Assembly (NCBI RefSeq): GCF_900141995.1
Contig: NZ_FQZA01000013.1
Location: 22,981 to 86,980 of the forward strand
Origin: Palleronia salina
GTDB taxonomy: Bacteria; Pseudomonadota; Alphaproteobacteria; Rhodobacterales; Rhodobacteraceae
Direction: 5' to 3'
DNA: 64,000 nucleotides
Shown piece after piece: positions 27,671 through 36,202 of the stretch. The notes under the pieces are model-generated. The model was not told where the DNA came from and did no database searches. It saw nothing but the letters and a program-made list of their open reading frames with translations. Position 1 is the first letter of the stretch, and each line of letters begins with the position of its first letter. The position numbers and the translations under genes are program-made.

Positions 27671-28603
27671 TTAGCCGGACGTCTCCCAAGGCGCCGGATC
27701 GCCCGAAAGGGCACGTCCGAAGACGTTCTCACGATGCCAGCGCAAGTTGTCTCTGTGCGGCGCATCGCGCGGATCTGCCGGTCTGACCAGCTTGCCGTCC
27801 GGCGCAAGAAGCCGCCCGACCACGTCCCGCGGCACCTTGTTGTGCGATACGAGGATCGTCTCGCAATCCTCCGCGACCGAGATCAGCCCGCGATCGAACA
27901 TCCAGTGCAGCGTCCCCGACAACGCCAGCCCGTTGCGGACCGAGTCGCTGCCCCTGTCCGCGACGGGCTTGATATGCGCCGCCTGCACCTCGGGCCGCCC
28001 ACCACCGTTGCGCAGCATCAGGCCCGACATGGCGCAGCGATATCCATAGGCCTCACGCACCTTCCGGCGGAACGCGACATCGCGGTAGGGCCGGCGGGTG
28101 AGCCGCTCAAGCACCGGGCGTTCGAAGCTCTTGCTTTCATCATCAACCTCGTCCCTCTGAGGGTCATAGCGCGTCGCCTCCATTCGCTCCAGATCCTGCG
28201 GCAAGCCCAGGTCGACGATGCGGGCGAAGTCCGCCTCGGGCAGACGCCGGACGGCAAGCTGGATCGCACCACCCTTCTTCGGAGTCCCGTCCGGTCCGGT
28301 CAGCGCGCTTTCCAGCGGGCGGCCAGAAATCAACCGCGGCACCTCGCGGTCGAATGGCAGGAAGCTGCCCGGTTCGATCATGGCCAGAAAGCGGCCCTCC
28401 GCGCCCGGCTTCGGGATCACCCGATCGATCTTCGCCACCGCGAAGTAGCCGCGCGGCCCGGCCTTCACCGGCTCGTAGTAGACGATCCAGTCGCAGACGG
28501 CCTCATCGACCGCTTTCAGGTAGGAGCGCGGGAAGTCGTAAACGATGTCCGGCTCGTCCTCGTAGATCGAATCCGCCTTGTGCAGGAGAACCAGCTTTCC
28601 CAT
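27671..28603 (-). CDS. HNH endonuclease domain protein
   Basis: The 310-residue protein has a C-terminal HNH nuclease module at about 200-270: YGYRCAMSG, then VQAAHIKPV (first histidine), RNGLAL (asparagine) and LHWMFDRG (last histidine). It looks like the HNH_2 type often found in restriction-like proteins. The N-terminal 190 residues have no domain I recognise. The start is taken at the ATG before GKLVLLHKAD. It stands between tauR and tpa, and has no evident link to taurine use. It may be a defence or cargo gene. A palindromic element lies 56 bases upstream of its start. Confidence 0.8.
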   Translation of the reverse strand: MGKLVLLHKADSIYEDEPDIVYDFPRSYLKAVDEAVCDWIVYYEPVKAGPRGYFAVAKIDRVIPKPGAEGRFLAMIEPGSFLPFDREVPRLISGRPLESALTGPDGTPKKGGAIQLAVRRLPEADFARIVDLGLPQDLERMEATRYDPQRDEVDDESKSFERPVLERLTRRPYRDVAFRRKVREAYGYRCAMSGLMLRNGGGRPEVQAAHIKPVADRGSDSVRNGLALSGTLHWMFDRGLISVAEDCETILVSHNKVPRDVVGRLLAPDGKLVRPADPRDAPHRDNLRWHRENVFGRALSGDPAPWETSG

Positions 28604-28658
28604 GCGCCCCAGGAAAGCCGTCTCGGCCCGGGATGCAACGGTGTCCTGCCGTCCCACC

Positions 28659-28719
28659 CTTCATCTTTCCCCAAATACCTCGGGGGAGTCCGCGACAGCG
28701 GACGGGGGCAGAGCCCCCT
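28659..28719 (+). repeat. Palindromic element, long type (copy c)
   Basis: This copy has the head CATCTTTCCCCAAATACC followed by TCGGGGG. An inner hairpin GTCCGC-gaca-GCGGAC and a terminal hairpin GGGGGC-aga-GCCCCC follow. It lies between tpa and the HNH gene and can act as a terminator-like structure after tpa. It is inverted relative to copy b. Confidence 0.85.
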
Positions 28720-28727
28720 CCCGGCGA

Positions 28728-30131
28728 TCAGCCGAAGACGCGGGTCAGGGCACCGTCGACGGCGTCGGTGATGTGGTCGATCTCGTCCGCCGTGGCGATC
28801 AGCGCGGGGCTGAAGCACAGGGTGTTGTTGTAGCCCGGGACCGAGCGGTTGGTCGCGCCGATGATGACACCCTGGGCCATGCAGTCCTTGACCACCGCCT
28901 GCACGTGCGCCTCGGGCATGACCTCCTTGGTCTCGCGGTCGGTGACCAGCTCGGCGCCCAGGAACAGGCCCTTGCCGCGCACGTCGCCGATGACGGCGTG
29001 CTTCTCGGCCAGGCGGTGCAGGTTGCCGATCATCCGCTCGGACATCCGGTCGACATTCGACAGGAGATCCTCGTCCTCGATGATCGCCATGTTCTCCAGC
29101 GCCGCGGCCGGTCCGGCGGTGCAGCCGCCGAAGGTGCTGATATCGCGGAAATAATTCAACGGGTCGGCCTCGTCGTCGCTGAACATCTCGAACACGCGCT
29201 CGGAGGTGACGCAGCAGGAAATCGCGGCATAGCCCGAGGCGACGCCCTTCGCCATCGTCACCAGGTCCGGCTCGACCCCGTATTGCTGGTAGCCGAACCA
29301 GGTGCCGGTGCGGCCCAGGCCGCAGACGACCTCGTCGATATGCAGCAGCACGTCGTACTTGCGGCAGATCTCCTGCACGCGGTCCCAGTAAGCTTCGGGC
29401 GGGGGGATCACGCCGCCGCCGGCCGTCACCGGCTCGAGGCAGAGCGCGCCCACGGTGTCGGGACCCTCGCGCAGGATCACCTTCTCGATCTCGTTGGCGA
29501 CGGCGATGCCATAATCGGCGCCCGAGAGGTGTCCCAGACCCTGCTCGTGCTTGCGGTACTCGAGGCAGTGGGGCACCTCGACGAAGCCGGGGGCGAAGGG
29601 GCCGTACTGGGCGTTACGCTCCTGCTGGCCGCCGGCCGAGAGGCAGCCGATGGTGGTGCCGTGATAATCGCGGTCGCGGAACAGGATCTTGTGCTTCTTG
29701 CCGCCGTACCGCTTGTGGGCGATCTGCCGGACGATCTTGAACGCCTTCTCGTTCGCCTCGGAGCCCGAGTTGGCATAATAGACGCGGCTGAGACCCGGCA
29801 TCTTCTCGATCAGCCGCTCGGCGAAGCGGGCGCCGGGAATGGATCCCAGCGACCCGCCGAAGAAGTTCATCTTCACCAGCTGGTCGCGCACCGCGTCGGC
29901 GATGCGTTCACGGCCATAGCCCACGTTCACGGTCCATACACCGCCCGAAACGGCGTCGATATGTTCTTTGCCGGTGATGTCCCACAGCTTCAGACCCTTG
30001 CCCTCGACGATGATGCGCGGGTCGATCTCGGACCGCAGGTAAGCCGCGTGCTGGCTCAGGTGATGCCAGACGTGGTTGCGGTCGGCCTCGATCACCGCGC
30101 GCGGGTCGTTCATCTGCAGCGGAAGGGTCAT
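28728..30131 (-). CDS. tpa: Taurine:pyruvate aminotransferase
   Basis: The 467-residue class III aminotransferase moves the amino group of taurine to pyruvate, giving sulfoacetaldehyde and alanine. Visible features are NSGSEANEKAFK (phosphate-binding loop), the PLP aspartate D266 in LLHIDEVVCG, and the Schiff-base lysine K295 in VTMAKGVASGY. Neighbouring xsc and tauABC fix the substrate. An ATG at 30113 is a possible alternative start. A predicted TauR site lies 65-97 bases upstream. Confidence 0.92.
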   Translation of the reverse strand: MTLPLQMNDPRAVIEADRNHVWHHLSQHAAYLRSEIDPRIIVEGKGLKLWDITGKEHIDAVSGGVWTVNVGYGRERIADAVRDQLVKMNFFGGSLGSIPGARFAERLIEKMPGLSRVYYANSGSEANEKAFKIVRQIAHKRYGGKKHKILFRDRDYHGTTIGCLSAGGQQERNAQYGPFAPGFVEVPHCLEYRKHEQGLGHLSGADYGIAVANEIEKVILREGPDTVGALCLEPVTAGGGVIPPPEAYWDRVQEICRKYDVLLHIDEVVCGLGRTGTWFGYQQYGVEPDLVTMAKGVASGYAAISCCVTSERVFEMFSDDEADPLNYFRDISTFGGCTAGPAAALENMAIIEDEDLLSNVDRMSERMIGNLHRLAEKHAVIGDVRGKGLFLGAELVTDRETKEVMPEAHVQAVVKDCMAQGVIIGATNRSVPGYNNTLCFSPALIATADEIDHITDAVDGALTRVFG

Positions 30132-30195
30132 GGGTCGGCTCCGAACAAGGATCGATCGTTTCATTCTGACCAGAACGCCTGTCGCGGCAAGAGTG

Positions 30196-30228
30196 ATAGG
30201 GCCAGATCACGCCACCCCATCTGTCCAG
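30196..30228 (-). promoter_or_regulatory. Predicted TauR operator between tpa and tauA
   Basis: On the minus strand, CTGGACAGAT is followed after 13 bases by CTGGCCCTAT, with the 23-base period of the other two sites. It is 65-97 bases upstream of tpa and in the same orientation. It may also serve the divergent tauABC operon, whose start is 172 bases to the right, because no second copy was found on that side. Confidence 0.7.
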
Positions 30229-30399
30229 CGGCGCGGTGGGCGGACCGGGGCCGAGTTTATCATTGACGCTGCGAAACCGGCCCGCTTTGCTGGTTGGGTC
30301 CATGACACAGTTCGGCCCGGAGGCTGAAAAGGACCGGGAGTCCTCGGCGCGGCCGGGCGCAAACAATTATAAAACAACGATATCAACCGGGAGAAAGCG

Positions 30400-31407
30400 A
30401 TGAAACTGAAGGCAATTCTGATGGGCGCCGCAGCGGGCGCCGTCTCCATGACGACATTCGCGGCCCACGCGGCCGAGCATTCCGAAGGCATCACCGTGGC
30501 CTACTTCCTCGAGTGGCCGATGCCTTTCCAGTACGCGAAGGAAATGGGCACCTACGAGGAAGAAATGGGCGTGCCGATCAACTGGGTCAGCTTCGACACC
30601 GGAACGGCGATGTCCGCCGCCATGGCGTCGGGCGACGTGCAGATCTCGGTCAGCCAGGGTGTGCCCCCCTTCGTCGTCGCGGCGAGCGCGGGCCAGGACA
30701 TCCAGATCATCGACGTGGCCGTCAGCTATTCCGACAACGACAACTGCGTGGTCGCCACGGCACTGGAAATCGACAAGGACACCGCCGGTGACCTGGAGGG
30801 CAAGAAGGTGGCCGTGCCGCTGGGCACCGCCGCGCATTACGGCTTCCTCAAGCAGATGGACCATTTCGGCGTCGATCCCGCCTCGATGGAGATCGTCGAC
30901 ATGGCCCCCGCCGAGGGCGCGGCCGCGCTCGCGCAGGGCAGCCTCGACATGGCCTGCGGCTGGGGCGGTGCGCTGCGCCGCATGAAGGAGTCGGGCAATG
31001 TGCTGCTGACCGGCGCCGAGAAGGAAGAGCTGGGCATCCTCGTTTTCGACGTGACCAGCGCGCCCGCCGATTTCGTGGCCGAGAACCCGGACATGGTGGC
31101 GTCCTTCCTCAAGGTGACGGCCGATGCCAACGCCATGTGGAACGCCGGCGAGAACCGCGAGGAGATGCTGGAAGTCATCGCCCGCGACTCGGGCATGGAC
31201 GTGACCGCCACGGACGAGACGATTTCCACCTTCGTCTTCCCGCCGGTCGACGAGCAGCTGAGCCAGAAATGGCTGGGCGGCGGCGCGCAGGAGTTCATGA
31301 ACGGCGTGGCCGAAGTGTTCCTGGAAGCCGGCGCCATCGACGAGAAGCGCGACAGCTATGCCAACGCCGTGGCCACCGGGCCGCTGGAAGCCGCGCAAGG
31401 CATGTGA
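30400..31407 (+). CDS. tauA: Taurine ABC transporter periplasmic binding protein
   Basis: The 335-residue protein has a signal peptide (LKAILMGAAAGAVSMTTFAAHA) and a SsuA/TauA-type binding fold: VAYFLEWPMPFQYAKE, then FDTGTAMSAAMASGDVQ and GKKVAVPLGTAAHYGFLK. It captures taurine in the periplasm. A purine-rich GGGAGAAAG ribosome site precedes the ATG. The gene leads the tauABC operon and faces tpa. A strong hairpin after its stop probably reduces expression of the following genes relative to it. Confidence 0.92.
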   Translation: MKLKAILMGAAAGAVSMTTFAAHAAEHSEGITVAYFLEWPMPFQYAKEMGTYEEEMGVPINWVSFDTGTAMSAAMASGDVQISVSQGVPPFVVAASAGQDIQIIDVAVSYSDNDNCVVATALEIDKDTAGDLEGKKVAVPLGTAAHYGFLKQMDHFGVDPASMEIVDMAPAEGAAALAQGSLDMACGWGGALRRMKESGNVLLTGAEKEELGILVFDVTSAPADFVAENPDMVASFLKVTADANAMWNAGENREEMLEVIARDSGMDVTATDETISTFVFPPVDEQLSQKWLGGGAQEFMNGVAEVFLEAGAIDEKRDSYANAVATGPLEAAQGM

Positions 31408-31414
31408 GCCTGCG

Positions 31415-31449
31415 GCGGGCCGGGGGCGAGATCGTGCCCGGCCCGCTTT
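31415..31449 (+). terminator. Attenuating hairpin after tauA
   Basis: A perfect 10-base stem pairs GCGGGCCGGG (31415-31424) with CCCGGCCCGC (31437-31446) around 12 bases and is followed by TTT. It lies 8 bases after the tauA stop and inside the operon. It is therefore best read as a partial terminator or 3' stabiliser. Confidence 0.65.
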
Positions 31450-31534
31450 GCCGAGTATTCAGCGACGGGTCACGTTCAGCCGCGCGCACCCGTCCGGGCC
31501 ATTTCCCGGCCCGACACTCAAGCCCGGAGCCGCC

Positions 31535-32335
31535 ATGTCCGACCTTGTGATCGACGATGTCTCGATGCGCTTCGATCTGCCCGACGGTGGATCGGTGCAG
31601 GCCCTCAAGAACGTGTCCCTGACCCTGAAGCAGGGTGAGATCATGTCCGTTCTCGGCCCGTCGGGCTGCGGCAAGACCACGCTTTTGAACATCCTCGCGG
31701 GCTTTCTTGCCCCCACCGAGGGCAAGGTCGTCCTGGGCGACAAGCGCGTGAAGGGCCCGGGGGCGGAACGCGGCATGGTCTTCCAGCAGGGCGCGCTGTT
31801 CGAGTGGATGAGCGTGCGCGAGAACGTGGGCTTCGGTCCGGCGATGAAGGGCATGCCCAAGGGTGAGAAACGCGAGATCGTCGATCACCTGCTTGGCGTC
31901 GTCGGCCTGGCGCAGTTCAAGGAAAAGGCCGTCTACGAGCTGTCGGGCGGGATGCAGCAGCGCGTGGCCCTGGCCCGTTGCCTGGCGAACGAGCCCGAGG
32001 TCATCCTCATGGACGAACCGCTGGGCGCGCTCGACGCGCTGACCCGCGAGAAGATGCAGGGCCTCGTCCTGAAGCTGTGGAAGGAGACCGGCAAGACCGT
32101 GATCCTCATCACCCACTCGGTCGAGGAGGCGCTGCTTCTGGGCGAACGGCTGCTGGTCATGGCGCCGCGCCCGGGGCGGATCCACCGTGAATACCGTCTG
32201 CCCTTCGCCGATGCGGGCGTCGGCCAGGACCTGCGCGAGGTGAAGAAGATGCCCGAGTTCGGCCAGCGCCGGGAAGAGATCCTGTCGATGATCTGGGAAA
32301 TGGAAGAAGAGATCATGGGAGGGGCCGCGCAATGA
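31535..32335 (+). CDS. tauB: Taurine ABC transporter ATP-binding protein
   Basis: The 266-residue ATPase has Walker A GPSGCGKTT, Q-loop VFQQGALFEW, signature ELSGGMQQR, Walker B VILMDEP and the switch histidine in LITHSVEEA. It resembles TauB/SsuB proteins and would drive taurine import with TauA and TauC. Its stop overlaps the tauC start (ATGA). The start was chosen at the ATG before SDLVIDDVSM. Confidence 0.92.
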   Translation: MSDLVIDDVSMRFDLPDGGSVQALKNVSLTLKQGEIMSVLGPSGCGKTTLLNILAGFLAPTEGKVVLGDKRVKGPGAERGMVFQQGALFEWMSVRENVGFGPAMKGMPKGEKREIVDHLLGVVGLAQFKEKAVYELSGGMQQRVALARCLANEPEVILMDEPLGALDALTREKMQGLVLKLWKETGKTVILITHSVEEALLLGERLLVMAPRPGRIHREYRLPFADAGVGQDLREVKKMPEFGQRREEILSMIWEMEEEIMGGAAQ

Positions 32336-33672
32336 CCGCCCTCATCATCGCCGATCTCTGGGGCGAACTGGTGGCGGTCCTGTCCACCCTGTTCTTCGCG
32401 CTGCCCTATATCGCGGGCTATATCGGGATCATCCTGCTGACGCTTCTGATCTGGACCGGGATCAAGAAGGTGCTGCGCCCGGCCTCGGACTACACGTCGC
32501 TCAAGACCGTGACCTTCGGGGACGAGTCGACCGTCGTGTCGAACTCGGTCGCGTCGGTCGTGTCGGTCGTGCTGATCTTCGTGCTCTGGGCGTCCTTCAC
32601 CGGCTCGTCCCTGCTGCCGGGGTTCCTGCACGCGCCGGGCCCCTTCGTGGGCACCGGCACCTTCACCTATACGGTCACCACGCCGGACGGCCGCAGCGAC
32701 GACGCCGAGGTGACGGTGCTCGTCTATCCCCGCGACGACGAGGCGCCGGCCCCCGAGGTGCCGCCCGGCGACGGGTTCGCCAAGAACGACTCGATCGCCA
32801 TCGCCGAGTATCGCAGCGACCTTTTGCGCGTGGACCAGAACGACGAGATCGGGCGCGACGAAGAGGCCGTCGTCACCCATATCGACGGCAAGGAAATCGC
32901 GCCGGGCGAGACGGTGCGCGTGGATTTCGGGACCGTGGCGCTGTCGGGGCGGGGCACACCCAATATCCGTCCTTCGGCTGGTCTGCAGATGGAGCCGATC
33001 TGGCTGCCATCGCCCGAAGCGGTCTGGTCCCGCCTGACCGAGATCGCGACGACCGGCTATCGCAACTCGACCCTGGTCGAGCATCTGGGCTACTCGCTCT
33101 TCCGGGTGATCGTGGGCTTCACGCTGGGGGCCATGGTCGGCATCCCGCTGGGCTATGCCATGGGCCTGTCGGACTGGTTCCGTGGCTGGTTCGACCCGAT
33201 CGTCGAGTTCATGCGCCCGGTTCCGCCGCTGGCCCTGATCCCGCTGGTCATCATCTGGGCGGGCATCGGCGAGGTGGGCAAGATCATCCTGCTGTTCCTG
33301 GCCGCATTGTGGATCATGGCCATCGGCGCGCGATCCGGCGTGTCGGGCGTGAAGATCAGCAAGGTCCACGCGGCCTATTCGCTGGGGGCGAGCAAGTGGC
33401 AGGTTCTGCGCCACGTCATCATCCCCAACTCGCTGCCCGAAATCTTCACCGCGGCCCGCGTCGCCATGGGCGTGTGCTGGGGCACCGTGGTCGCGGCCGA
33501 GCTGGTCGCAGCCGAAAAGGGCGCGGGCATGATGATCATGGTGGCCTCCAAGTTCCAGTCCACCGACATCGTCATCATGGGGATCATCCTGATCGGCATC
33601 ATCGGCTTCGGTATCGACATGCTGATGCGCGCGGCCGAGCGATTCCTCGTCCCATGGAAGGGCCGCGGCTGA
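32332..33672 (+). CDS. tauC: Taurine ABC transporter permease with long N-terminal extension
   Basis: The C-terminal part (about 225-446) is a normal TauC/SsuC permease with the EAA loop HAAYSLGASKWQVLRHVIIP. The first 220 residues are extra compared with the usual 270-residue family member. They contain two membrane segments (about 18-42 and 70-92) and a beta-rich region of about 110-210. Part of that region, TFTYTVTTPDGRSDDAEVTV, looks like a bacterial Ig/cadherin-type strand pattern. If the two helices cross the membrane, this domain would lie in the periplasm near TauA. Overlap with tauB suggests coupled translation. Confidence 0.9.
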   Translation: MTALIIADLWGELVAVLSTLFFALPYIAGYIGIILLTLLIWTGIKKVLRPASDYTSLKTVTFGDESTVVSNSVASVVSVVLIFVLWASFTGSSLLPGFLHAPGPFVGTGTFTYTVTTPDGRSDDAEVTVLVYPRDDEAPAPEVPPGDGFAKNDSIAIAEYRSDLLRVDQNDEIGRDEEAVVTHIDGKEIAPGETVRVDFGTVALSGRGTPNIRPSAGLQMEPIWLPSPEAVWSRLTEIATTGYRNSTLVEHLGYSLFRVIVGFTLGAMVGIPLGYAMGLSDWFRGWFDPIVEFMRPVPPLALIPLVIIWAGIGEVGKIILLFLAALWIMAIGARSGVSGVKISKVHAAYSLGASKWQVLRHVIIPNSLPEIFTAARVAMGVCWGTVVAAELVAAEKGAGMMIMVASKFQSTDIVIMGIILIGIIGFGIDMLMRAAERFLVPWKGRG

Positions 33673-33682
33673 GCGTCGTGGC

Positions 33683-35005
33683 TCAGCCCGTCCCGTCCGT
33701 GGCGCCGATCTCGAACCCCTGCGCCCGACAGACCCGGCGCAATTCCGCGTCGAGCGGCGCAAACGCGGGATCGTCGCGTCCCAGGTCGTGTTGCTGCCAC
33801 AGGTCGCTTTCGACATCGAAAAGCTGAACGCTGCCATCGTGGTAGCGGATCAGCCGGTGGCGGTCCTGCCGGACGGTCGCCCCGTCGTTCGAGAAGCTCG
33901 TGATCGCCCGATCCGGATCGCCCGCGCCGCGCAGATAGGGCAGGAGCGACCGGCCATCGCAGCCCTCGATCGGGGCGAGGCCCGCGTAATCGAGGATCGT
34001 TGGCCCCACGTCCAGCAACGCCACCGGATCGTCCACCGTGCGCGGCGTGGGGTCGGCTGGATCGAACACGATCAGCGGCACCGCGAGCGATTGCTCGAAC
34101 AGCGTGAACTTCGAGAACCGGTTGCGGTCGCCCAGGTGATAACCGTGATCCGATAGCACGACCACCAATGTCGAGCCGGCATGCGGCGACGCTTCCAGCG
34201 CGTCGAGCACGCGGCCCAGGTGGTAGTCCCCGTGACTGACGGCCGAGAAATAATTGCGAAGGCTCTGCTGCCACCACCCGGTGTTGCCGGCTTCCAGTTG
34301 CGGGTTGGGCGGCACGCGGTCCCGGATGAAGGGCTCATCCGGAAATCCGTTCCGGTCCCAGGTCTCGGGGCGCTGGAACCTGTCGGGGTCGTAGAGTTCG
34401 CGGAACCGCGCGGGCGTATAGAAGGGGCCGTGGGGGCTGTAGAAGCCGACCTCGCGGTAGAACGGCTGCGCGGCGTCGAACCCCGCCAGGAACGTCGCCG
34501 CCGAGGTCGACACCTCGTGGTCGTAGAAACGGTGGTCGTCGGCCGGATCGGTGGCCGCCCAGCCGCCGCGATGACCGCCGAACTTCTGTTTCTCGACGCC
34601 CTGCGGGAAATGCATGTCCGGGTCGAACCGTTTCTGGTTGTCGTGGTACAGCGTTTTGTGGTGGCGCCTTCGCAGGGCGCCGTACCCGTGGTGCACCTTG
34701 CCGCCGGACGAGTTGAAGTAGCCCGCTTCCTTCAGGCGGAAGGGCCAGAGCGCGCGGTCCGGAACGCGGTCGAAGATACTGGTGCGGTTGTCGAAGATCC
34801 CGGTTGTCGCGGGCGACAGTCCCGACATGAAACTGGCCCGCGACGGCCCGCAGATCGGCGCCTGGGCGTACGCGTTGCGGAACACGGTCGCGCGCGCGCA
34901 CAGCCGGTCGAGGTTCGGGACCTGCAACGGTTCGCCGAAGACATCCCGATAGCGCCAGTAGGCCAGGAGGTCGTCGAACGAGACGAGGAGAACGTTCTTC
35001 TTCAT
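33683..35005 (-). CDS. Type I sulfatase (formylglycine-dependent)
   Basis: The 440-residue protein is an arylsulfatase-superfamily enzyme. It has VSFDD at the N-terminus for metal binding and the formylglycine motif with C52 in ICGPSRASFMSG. A GKVHHG motif and LSDHGYHLGDRNRF near the C-terminus resemble iduronate-2-sulfatase-like members. No signal peptide is seen, so it should act in the cytoplasm. Its cysteine needs conversion to formylglycine, and the maturation enzyme is encoded divergently 147 bases away. It converges with tauC at a distance of 10 bases. The natural sulfate ester is unknown. Confidence 0.87.
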   Translation of the reverse strand: MKKNVLLVSFDDLLAYWRYRDVFGEPLQVPNLDRLCARATVFRNAYAQAPICGPSRASFMSGLSPATTGIFDNRTSIFDRVPDRALWPFRLKEAGYFNSSGGKVHHGYGALRRRHHKTLYHDNQKRFDPDMHFPQGVEKQKFGGHRGGWAATDPADDHRFYDHEVSTSAATFLAGFDAAQPFYREVGFYSPHGPFYTPARFRELYDPDRFQRPETWDRNGFPDEPFIRDRVPPNPQLEAGNTGWWQQSLRNYFSAVSHGDYHLGRVLDALEASPHAGSTLVVVLSDHGYHLGDRNRFSKFTLFEQSLAVPLIVFDPADPTPRTVDDPVALLDVGPTILDYAGLAPIEGCDGRSLLPYLRGAGDPDRAITSFSNDGATVRQDRHRLIRYHDGSVQLFDVESDLWQQHDLGRDDPAFAPLDAELRRVCRAQGFEIGATDGTG

Positions 35006-35152
35006 GTCCGTCACGTGCGCTGTCTCTCTCTCCCGGACTAAGCAAGATTGATAACCGGGCGGTCGGAGTAAATCCGTCCCGGCGCCGTTGGCTTGCACGG
35101 GTCCCGCGCGCTGCTATTCTGCAACGATCCCACGATGCGCGGAACACTCGGA

Positions 35153-36088
35153 ATGACAGGATCCTGCTGCGGCATGGCGGCGGTGAAAAAGCCCCGCGGC
35201 AACGGGGCGGCGACGTCCCCGGTCCAGCCCGCGGACGCCGCAACGCGCGCCGCGCTCGCCAAAAAACTAGTCGCGATCCCCGGCGGTTTTTTCGACATGG
35301 GGGCGAGACAGTCCCGTTTCCCCGGCGACCACGACGCCCCCCGCCGCCGGGTGAAGCTCGCGCCGTTCCGCATCTCGCATGTGGCCTGCAGCAATGCCCA
35401 GTTCGCCCGGTTCGTCGCCGCCACCGGCCATGTCACGCTGGCCGAGGCCGAAGGCTGGTCGTCGGTCTTCGCGGGGCTTCTGGATCGGCCCGACGACTGG
35501 CCGCAATCGCCACCCGGCCTGCCGTGGTGGCGGCGCGTGGAGGGGGCGTGCTGGCGCGCACCGCGGGGGCCGGGAAGCGTCGCGCTGGACGATCACCCGG
35601 TGGTGCATGTGACGTGGCACGACGCGCAGGCCTATTGCCGCTGGGCCGGGCTTTGCCTGCCGACCGAGGCACAGTGGGAACGCGCGGCGCGCGGCGGGCT
35701 CGACCGCCGCAAGTTCCCCTGGGGATCGGAGATGCGCCCCGGCGGCCGTATCGCGATGAACGTTTTCGAGGGGGCATTTCCCGTGCCGGGCCCCGCGGAT
35801 ACCGGCACGGTCCCGGTGACCGCTTTCGCGCCGAACGGCTACGGGCTCTACAATACCTGCGGCAATGTCTGGGAATGGGTGGCCGACCGTTTTGCCGATG
35901 CAGCTTTGCCAAAGGGTCCGCTGAGCGATCCGACCGGACCCGACACCGGCCCCGGCCGGGTGCAGCGCGGGGGCTCGTACCTTTGCCACGCGAGCTATTG
36001 CGACCGCTACTTCGTTCATTCCCGCACGGCGAACGACCCCGGCAGCCCGACGGGCAACGCGGGGTTTCGGGTCGCGGCCCCGGCCTGA
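35153..36088 (+). CDS. Formylglycine-generating enzyme (sulfatase maturase)
   Basis: The 311-residue protein has the FGE-sulfatase fold. The two copper-binding cysteines are C278 and C283 in GGSYLCHASYCDRY. Other signatures are VHVTWHDAQAYCRWAG, LPTEAQWERAARGG and YNTCGNVWEWV. It oxidises the sulfatase cysteine to formylglycine. The start at 35153 gives an N-terminus with SCC, as I recall for many bacterial FGEs. In-frame starts at 35093 (TTG) and 35134 are possible. It faces the sulfatase gene that it probably serves. Confidence 0.9.
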   Translation: MTGSCCGMAAVKKPRGNGAATSPVQPADAATRAALAKKLVAIPGGFFDMGARQSRFPGDHDAPRRRVKLAPFRISHVACSNAQFARFVAATGHVTLAEAEGWSSVFAGLLDRPDDWPQSPPGLPWWRRVEGACWRAPRGPGSVALDDHPVVHVTWHDAQAYCRWAGLCLPTEAQWERAARGGLDRRKFPWGSEMRPGGRIAMNVFEGAFPVPGPADTGTVPVTAFAPNGYGLYNTCGNVWEWVADRFADAALPKGPLSDPTGPDTGPGRVQRGGSYLCHASYCDRYFVHSRTANDPGSPTGNAGFRVAAPA

Positions 36089-36163
36089 GCCCGCGCTATC
36101 GCGTCGCTCTGTCGTTTTCCCGACGCGACCCGTCGAAACCGCGCCTTGGTGCCGGTCCCGACG

Positions 36164-36187
36164 ACGATACGGAGGGCCAAGTATCGT
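36164..36187. promoter_or_regulatory. Inverted repeat before the FAD/GcvT gene
   Basis: ACGATAC (36164-36170) pairs with GTATCGT (36181-36187) around ten bases, ending 15 bases before the start codon at 36203. It could be an operator or a leader hairpin. No regulator gene is adjacent. Confidence 0.4.
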
Positions 36188-36202
36188 TGAAGGGGCGCTG
36201 CC

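Noticed and set aside
30263..30291. TTGACG-17-TTTGCT as a tauA promoter
   Set aside because: The -35 is good but the -10 is poor, and the start codon is over 100 bases away. Not strong enough to list.
30290..30299. CTGGTTGGGT on the plus strand as a TauR half-site for tauA
   Set aside because: No partner 23 bases upstream or downstream. The single half-site is likely chance.
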